Below, piece after piece: positions 60,875-64,000 of a DNA stretch of 64,000 bases. The DNA comes from Nitrospira sp. (lineage in GTDB: Bacteria; Nitrospirota; Nitrospiria; Nitrospirales; Nitrospiraceae), in contig JARFXP010000002.1 in assembly GCA_029194675.1 (NCBI GenBank), forward strand, positions 682,001-746,000. Reading direction: 5' to 3'. Below the pieces are notes generated by a model. That model was given only the letters and a program-made list of their open reading frames with translations, made no database searches and was not told the DNA's origin. Positions within the stretch are counted from its first letter, which is position 1. The number at the start of each line of letters is the position of its first letter. The position numbers and the translations under genes were made by a program.

Positions 60875-63259
60875 ATGCGCGTGAGGACCGCCATCGTTCT
60901 TCTGTCGGCGGTCGCATGGACGGCTTGTGGTGGTCCCGAGGAGCGAAAGGCCAAGTACTTCGCTCGCGCCAATGAGTACATTGAAGCGGCCAACTATCCC
61001 AAGGCGCGGGTCGCCCTGCGGAATGTGCTGAAAATAGATCCAAAGGATGCGGGTGCCTATGTCCTCTTTGCTCGCGTTGAAGAGAGGGAAAAGAATTGGC
61101 GCAACGCTGTCCAACTCTATCAGGAAGCCGTCAGACTGGATCCTGGTCATACCGCAGCATGGATTACCCTGGGGAAATACTATCTGGAAGCGAGGTTGAC
61201 CGAGCAGGTGGCGGAGGCGGCAGACACCGTCCTGAAGAAGGAGCCAAAACATCCTCAAGCGAACGCACTGAAGATCGCCTTGCAGGCCGTGACGGAGCAG
61301 GCCGTTCCTTCGGCGATCCTCAAAGCGGAGGCACTGGCGAAGGAGTTTCCATCAGAACCGGATGTCGCCATTCTTCTTGCCACGTTGTACGACCAGCGTC
61401 AGCGATATCATGATGCCGAGGTCACGTTGCGACGCGCGTTGGATGCTCATCCGAGAGATCTGGATCTTCTGAACAATTTGAATGCGGTCCTGACGCGGGC
61501 AAACGACATCGTCGGCGCAGAAGCGGTCATTCGTCGGATGATTGACGCCGAGCCTGAGTTCTTTGACCATCGGCTGAGACTTGTCCGCTTCTATGTTCAA
61601 CAGGCTGCCTACGATAAGGCGGAAGAGATTCTCCGTAACGCGGTGGCGCTCGATCCGAACAGCGAACAGCGCCGGCTTGCATTGGCCGACTTCTTTTTGA
61701 GCAGGAAGGATGTTCCGTCTGCCGAACGAGTATTGTTGGACGCCACGGCACAGTTGCCGTACTCAAGCCAACTTCAATTCGGGCTTGCCGCGTTCTACCG
61801 GAAGACCGGACAAGACACAAAAGCACGTGAGCGCTATGCCGCGTTGGTTCAAGAGTACAAGGATAAGCCGGTCGGGTTGGAAGCCAAGGTGAAGTTGGCG
61901 GAGATGGATTTTCAGTCTGGCAAGCAGATCGAAGCGGAGCGTCAAGTGCAGGAAGTATTACGAGACAACCCCCGCTCCTCGGACGGCCTGACCCTTTTAG
62001 GACGTCTCGAGTTAGCCAGAAGGAATGGGAAAGACGCGGTTCAGGCCTTTCGCACGGTTTTGCATGATCAGCCGGGATCGGCGACGGTTCACTATCTCCT
62101 TGGCCAGGCCTATCAGCTCACTGGAGAGACCAGCCTGGCGAAAGAGAGTTTTGAGCGAGCGGTGGCGTTGTATCCTGACCAGGTCGATGCCAAGCGATCT
62201 CTTGCGGTACTGGAAAGCAAAATCGGCCGTTACCAACAGGCCCGTGCTCGACTTGACGACCTGCTGAAGCAACGTCCTAATGATATTGCTGCCCTCGATA
62301 TGCTGATGACGCTCGACTTGGTAATGAAAAACTGGTCTGGAGCGGAACAGACGTTGAGGCGGATCCATCACGTAGCAGGCGAAAGTCATATGGCCTTGAT
62401 GGCGGAAGGGCGACTGTATGAGGCGCAACGTCGTTTGAATGACGCGATGAATGCCTATGAACGCGCCACAGCTCTGGTTCCGAACGAGCCGGAGCCACTC
62501 TTGTCCCTGGTGAAGCTTGAGGTGGCTCATGATCACAAGGTCCGAGCGCAAGCACGGTTGGAAACGCTCCTCGCGGCTCGTCCGGACCATCCATTCGGCC
62601 ACGGATTGTTGGCAGAAGTCTTGTCCGTCTCCGGGGCGCATGAAGCGGCCGAGCTTCACTATCGTGAAGCTGCGCGACTGAACCCCAAATGGATGGCGCC
62701 GTGGCTCAACTGGGCCACGTTGCTATTGTCCCGCAAAAAACCGGATATGGCCGTACAGGTTCTACACGAGGGGCTCAAGGCCAACCCCGATAGTGAGGAG
62801 TTGCACATGCTCTTGGCCTCGGCGCACTCCGAGCAAGCACAGATAGATCTCGCTATGGCCGCATATGAGACCACCTTGCGGCTGAATCCTCGCAACGTGC
62901 TGGCAGCGAATAATCTGGCCGTCTTGCTCGCGGACCACAAGGGTGATCCATCGAGTTTGCAAAGGGCCTTCGCGCTCAGTCGAGATTTTGAAAAGGAGGC
63001 GCCGCATCCTCTCTTTATCGATACCCTCGGCTGGGTGCGATTCAGAATGGGGCAACCGGAAGAGGCGATCCGGCTGATGAAAGACGCCGTCGCCAAATCA
63101 CCCGACATTTCTGTCCTGAATTATCATCTTGGAATGGCATTGTTTCAGTCCGGTAAACGCACCGAGGCCCGTACGTATCTTTTAAAGGCGCTGAAGAATT
63201 CCGATTCGTTCGAAGGACGGCGGGAGGCAGAGCAAGCCCTCGCGCAGATCAGAGGGTAG
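60875..63259 (+). CDS. prsT: TPR lipoprotein of exosortase/polysaccharide loci (PrsT-like)
   Basis: 794 residues from ATG 60875; a start at 60830 would put 15 polar residues before the signal peptide. Signal IVLLSAVAWTACGG with a lipobox-like Cys. About 20 TPR units follow (YPKARVALRNVLKIDPKDAG; DAEVTLRRALDAHPRDLDLL; MAAYETTLRLNPRNVLAANN). PrsT is the TPR protein found beside exosortase and export genes and may act in the periplasm or outer membrane as an assembly scaffold, like AlgK/PelB. The exporter gene follows after nine bases. Confidence 0.85.
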   Translation: MRVRTAIVLLSAVAWTACGGPEERKAKYFARANEYIEAANYPKARVALRNVLKIDPKDAGAYVLFARVEEREKNWRNAVQLYQEAVRLDPGHTAAWITLGKYYLEARLTEQVAEAADTVLKKEPKHPQANALKIALQAVTEQAVPSAILKAEALAKEFPSEPDVAILLATLYDQRQRYHDAEVTLRRALDAHPRDLDLLNNLNAVLTRANDIVGAEAVIRRMIDAEPEFFDHRLRLVRFYVQQAAYDKAEEILRNAVALDPNSEQRRLALADFFLSRKDVPSAERVLLDATAQLPYSSQLQFGLAAFYRKTGQDTKARERYAALVQEYKDKPVGLEAKVKLAEMDFQSGKQIEAERQVQEVLRDNPRSSDGLTLLGRLELARRNGKDAVQAFRTVLHDQPGSATVHYLLGQAYQLTGETSLAKESFERAVALYPDQVDAKRSLAVLESKIGRYQQARARLDDLLKQRPNDIAALDMLMTLDLVMKNWSGAEQTLRRIHHVAGESHMALMAEGRLYEAQRRLNDAMNAYERATALVPNEPEPLLSLVKLEVAHDHKVRAQARLETLLAARPDHPFGHGLLAEVLSVSGAHEAAELHYREAARLNPKWMAPWLNWATLLLSRKKPDMAVQVLHEGLKANPDSEELHMLLASAHSEQAQIDLAMAAYETTLRLNPRNVLAANNLAVLLADHKGDPSSLQRAFALSRDFEKEAPHPLFIDTLGWVRFRMGQPEEAIRLMKDAVAKSPDISVLNYHLGMALFQSGKRTEARTYLLKALKNSDSFEGRREAEQALAQIRG

Positions 63260-63268
63260 GAAGAATTC

Positions 63269-63871
63269 ATGTCTCGATCAGTGCGATCAATGATGAAGGG
63301 GGTACTGATGGCCACGGCTGTCATGATAGTGGCGATGCCTGCTTATGCGGGTGATGCGATGACCGGCTGGCCGGTGGCGCAAGTCGAGCCAGGGTACCGC
63401 CTCGGCGCCGAGGATATCATGCTGGTATCGGTGTGGAAGGATGAACAGCTGACGCGAGAAGTCGTCGTCCGTCCGGACGGGATGTTTTCATTTCCCCTCG
63501 TCGGCGATATCCAGGCCGAGGGTCGAACAGTCGAGGACATTCGTGGCGACCTTGTGAAGCGGCTGACAAAGTATATTCCGAATGCCAATGTTTCGGTCGC
63601 GGTCACAAAAGTCATCAGTTACAAGGTGTACGTCGTCGGCCGAGTGAATAAGCCGGGTGAGTATTTGATCGGCCATTACACCGATGTGCTGCAGGCGCTC
63701 AGTCTTGCTGGTGGACTGACTCCGTTTGCCGCTGAGAACGATATCAAGGTCTTACGGCGGGTGAGGGGAGAACAACATGCCATTCCCTTTCGCTATGGAG
63801 ATGTTCGGAAAGGCAGGGATTTGGAGCAAAATATCATTCTGCAGCGCGGTGACGTCGTCATGGTCCCCTGA
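63269..63871 (+). CDS. Polysaccharide export protein (Wza-like, exosortase type)
   Basis: 200 residues. Signal peptide to about residue 27 (VLMATAVMIVAMPAYAG). VEPGYRLGAEDIMLVSVWKD and VVVRPDGMFSFPLVGDIQAE are Poly_export motifs, and SYKVYVVGRVNKPGEYLIGH, DVLQALSLAGGLTPFA is the SLBB domain. No lipobox is evident. It forms the outer-membrane/periplasm channel for the polysaccharide. Confidence 0.93.
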   Translation: MSRSVRSMMKGVLMATAVMIVAMPAYAGDAMTGWPVAQVEPGYRLGAEDIMLVSVWKDEQLTREVVVRPDGMFSFPLVGDIQAEGRTVEDIRGDLVKRLTKYIPNANVSVAVTKVISYKVYVVGRVNKPGEYLIGHYTDVLQALSLAGGLTPFAAENDIKVLRRVRGEQHAIPFRYGDVRKGRDLEQNIILQRGDVVMVP

Positions 63872-63882
63872 CCGTCGCCCTC

Positions 63883-64000
63883 ATGCACCCGAGCCGCAAA
63901 TGGAGAGACCGGGGTTGGCATACCGTCTACGCTCTTTCCGTGGTGGTGATCGTTGCATTTGGGATGGCGCCGCGAAGCGAGGCTGCCGAATGGTCGCTCT
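63883..64000 (+). CDS. N-terminus of an exported protein, 3' partial
   Basis: The frame from ATG 63883 stays open to the window end. It reads a basic start (MHPSRKWRDRGWHTVY), a hydrophobic helix (ALSVVVIVAFGMA) and SEAAEWSL, a signal peptide with a likely cleavage at EAA. It starts 11 bases after the export gene. Exosortase loci often have an outer-membrane beta-barrel gene of the TIGR03016 type here, and those mature proteins begin similarly (AEW...), but too little is visible to name it. Confidence 0.6.
   Translation, partial: MHPSRKWRDRGWHTVYALSVVVIVAFGMAPRSEAAEWSL

Overview
The window looks like a chromosomal segment of a motile, envelope-rich Gram-negative bacterium. The gene content fits a Nitrospira-like member of the Nitrospirota: a short flagellin, a Geobacter/Nitrospira-style CheA, a gspN-containing type II secretion cluster, and an exosortase/VPLPA-CTERM exopolysaccharide locus. 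This placement is inferred from gene content and protein style; no database search was possible. No rRNA, tRNA, CRISPR array or insertion sequence was recognised.

Region 1 (1-12.8 kb, mainly + strand) is a flagellar filament and glycosylation block. Four glycosyltransferase genes (a GT2 cut by the window edge, two GT9, one CgeB/Maf-like) and one unknown gene precede a flagellin with a near-consensus sigma-28 promoter. Then come flaG, fliD, fliS, a FliT-like gene and a PilZ protein. A MinD/FlhG-type ATPase gene faces them on the - strand, followed by a small excisionase-type HTH gene.

Region 2 (13-33.3 kb, + strand) is a large chemotaxis block: cheY, cheZ, motA, motB, a STAS gene, a very short CheZ-like gene, a second cheY, cheA, cheW, a four-PAS histidine kinase with its response regulator, a PAS-containing chemoreceptor, cheR, cheD and cheB. 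It runs straight into a partner-switching module: two STAS antagonists, a receiver-PP2C phosphatase, an Hpt protein and a receiver-ATPase anti-sigma-like kinase. Possible c-di-GMP inputs are the PilZ protein, two MshEN-like motifs inside CheA and two more in GspE.

Region 3 (33.4-44.1 kb, - strand) is a type II secretion operon in transcription order C-E-F-G-H-I-J-N-L-M-K. The secretin gene gspD and the prepilin peptidase gene are absent from the window.

Region 4 (44.3-64 kb, + strand) is an envelope polysaccharide and protein-sorting locus. It carries GDP-fucose synthesis (gmd, fcl), UDP-ManNAc synthesis (wecB), three glycosyltransferases, a secreted glycosidase-like protein, a ligase/polymerase, a flippase, a methyltransferase, a VPLPA-CTERM protein with a sigma-54-type promoter, its probable exosortase XrtD, a WecA/MraY-type initiating transferase, a PrsT-like TPR lipoprotein, a Wza-like export protein and the start of a further exported protein. 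A degenerate copy of the fcl 3' end lies downstream of wecB, so wecB sits between direct repeats.

Small clusters of 7-9 bp word repeats, mostly partly self-complementary, recur between genes and even inside cheB and gspH.
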